A stretch of DNA of 13,795 nt, taken from positions 1-13,795 of the forward strand of contig CAKRPI010000060.1 of the NCBI GenBank assembly GCA_934376945.1, in the 5' to 3' direction. The stretch comes from an uncultured Lachnospiraceae bacterium (GTDB lineage Bacteria; Bacillota; Clostridia; Lachnospirales; Lachnospiraceae). Below are positions 13,728 through 13,795 of this stretch, piece by piece (position 1 is the stretch's first letter; each line of letters opens with the position of its first letter). The notes below the pieces were generated by a model. The model was given only the letters and a program-made list of their open reading frames with translations. It made no database searches and was not told where the DNA came from. The position numbers and the translations under genes are program-made.

Positions 13728-13795
13728 TTATCCAAATATCCTGGATACTCTGTCAAATATATTTGTTGGTTCTTCCAGGCGCATCAAAACAAGCA
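13728..13795 (-). CDS. C-terminal end of an unidentified gene upstream of hup (partial)
   Basis: A minus-strand frame is open from the window edge for 21 codons and ends in TAA at 13728-13730, directly before a strong terminator. The tail reads LVLMRLEEPTNIFDRVSRIF plus Gly. The stop-terminator arrangement is what a true gene end looks like. In related genomes mazG or a flippase often lies here, but the residues do not let me identify it. Confidence 0.45.
   Translation of the reverse strand, partial: LVLMRLEEPTNIFDRVSRIFG

Noticed and set aside
1..13795. CRISPR array, tRNA or rRNA genes, prophage or replication origin
   Set aside because: No regularly spaced direct repeats, cloverleaf-like segments, rRNA-like stretches, phage genes or iterons were seen on either strand.

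Overview
The window carries one long run of minus-strand genes in the order hup – rqcP(yabO) – yabP – yabQ – divIC – spoIIE-like – tilS – hpt – ftsH, followed downstream by an intracellular GH13 amylase-family enzyme, an L,D-transpeptidase and D-alanine–D-alanine ligase. The first nine genes reproduce, in the same order, the sporulation, division and tRNA-modification neighbourhood known from Bacillus subtilis and Clostridia (without yabR, yabS and yabT). With the moderate base composition, strong AGGAGG ribosome binding sites and the sporulation genes yabP, yabQ and spoIIE, this points to a low-to-mid-GC endospore-lineage Firmicute. My best guess is Clostridia, probably Lachnospiraceae; the family is an inference from gene style and repeats, not from a marker gene.

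Region by region, from the transcriptional upstream end. At 13728-13795 is the tail of an unidentified minus-strand gene, closed by a strong bidirectional-looking terminator. The gene-poor stretch 13233-13727 holds a consensus-like sigma-A promoter, a 160-bp repeat-like element with imperfect inverted ends, and then hup with its own terminator. rqcP follows. A good match to a sigma-E promoter lies directly before yabP, and yabP-yabQ-divIC are packed with overlaps. After a hairpin comes a spoIIE-like gene with a candidate Spo0A box and promoter, then tilS, hpt and ftsH in tight succession (shared stop/RBS, 17-nt overlap, TTG start for ftsH).

The 350-nt gap between ftsH and the GH13 gene is not empty. 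It shows an extended -10 promoter, C-rich unpaired tracts and a perfect 14-bp hairpin with a GNRA loop, which could be a roughly 100-nt small RNA, followed by a separate promoter for the GH13 gene. Between the GH13 gene and the transpeptidase sits a 144-bp miniature transposable element with 16-bp inverted ends (15 of 16 matching) and a perfect 8-bp target duplication that contains the GH13 stop codon. The last two genes, ldt and ddl, both act on peptidoglycan. At the left edge a plus-strand reading frame ends at 75, convergent to ddl.

Functionally the window joins early sporulation control (SpoIIE-type phosphatase), spore-coat/cortex assembly (YabP, YabQ), division (DivIC), translation quality (TilS, RqcP), purine salvage (Hpt), membrane proteolysis (FtsH), nucleoid structure (HU), alpha-glucan breakdown and wall synthesis. 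The most unusual points are the SpoIIE-like phosphatase with no membrane domain, the intact miniature element at a stop codon, and the possible small RNA.
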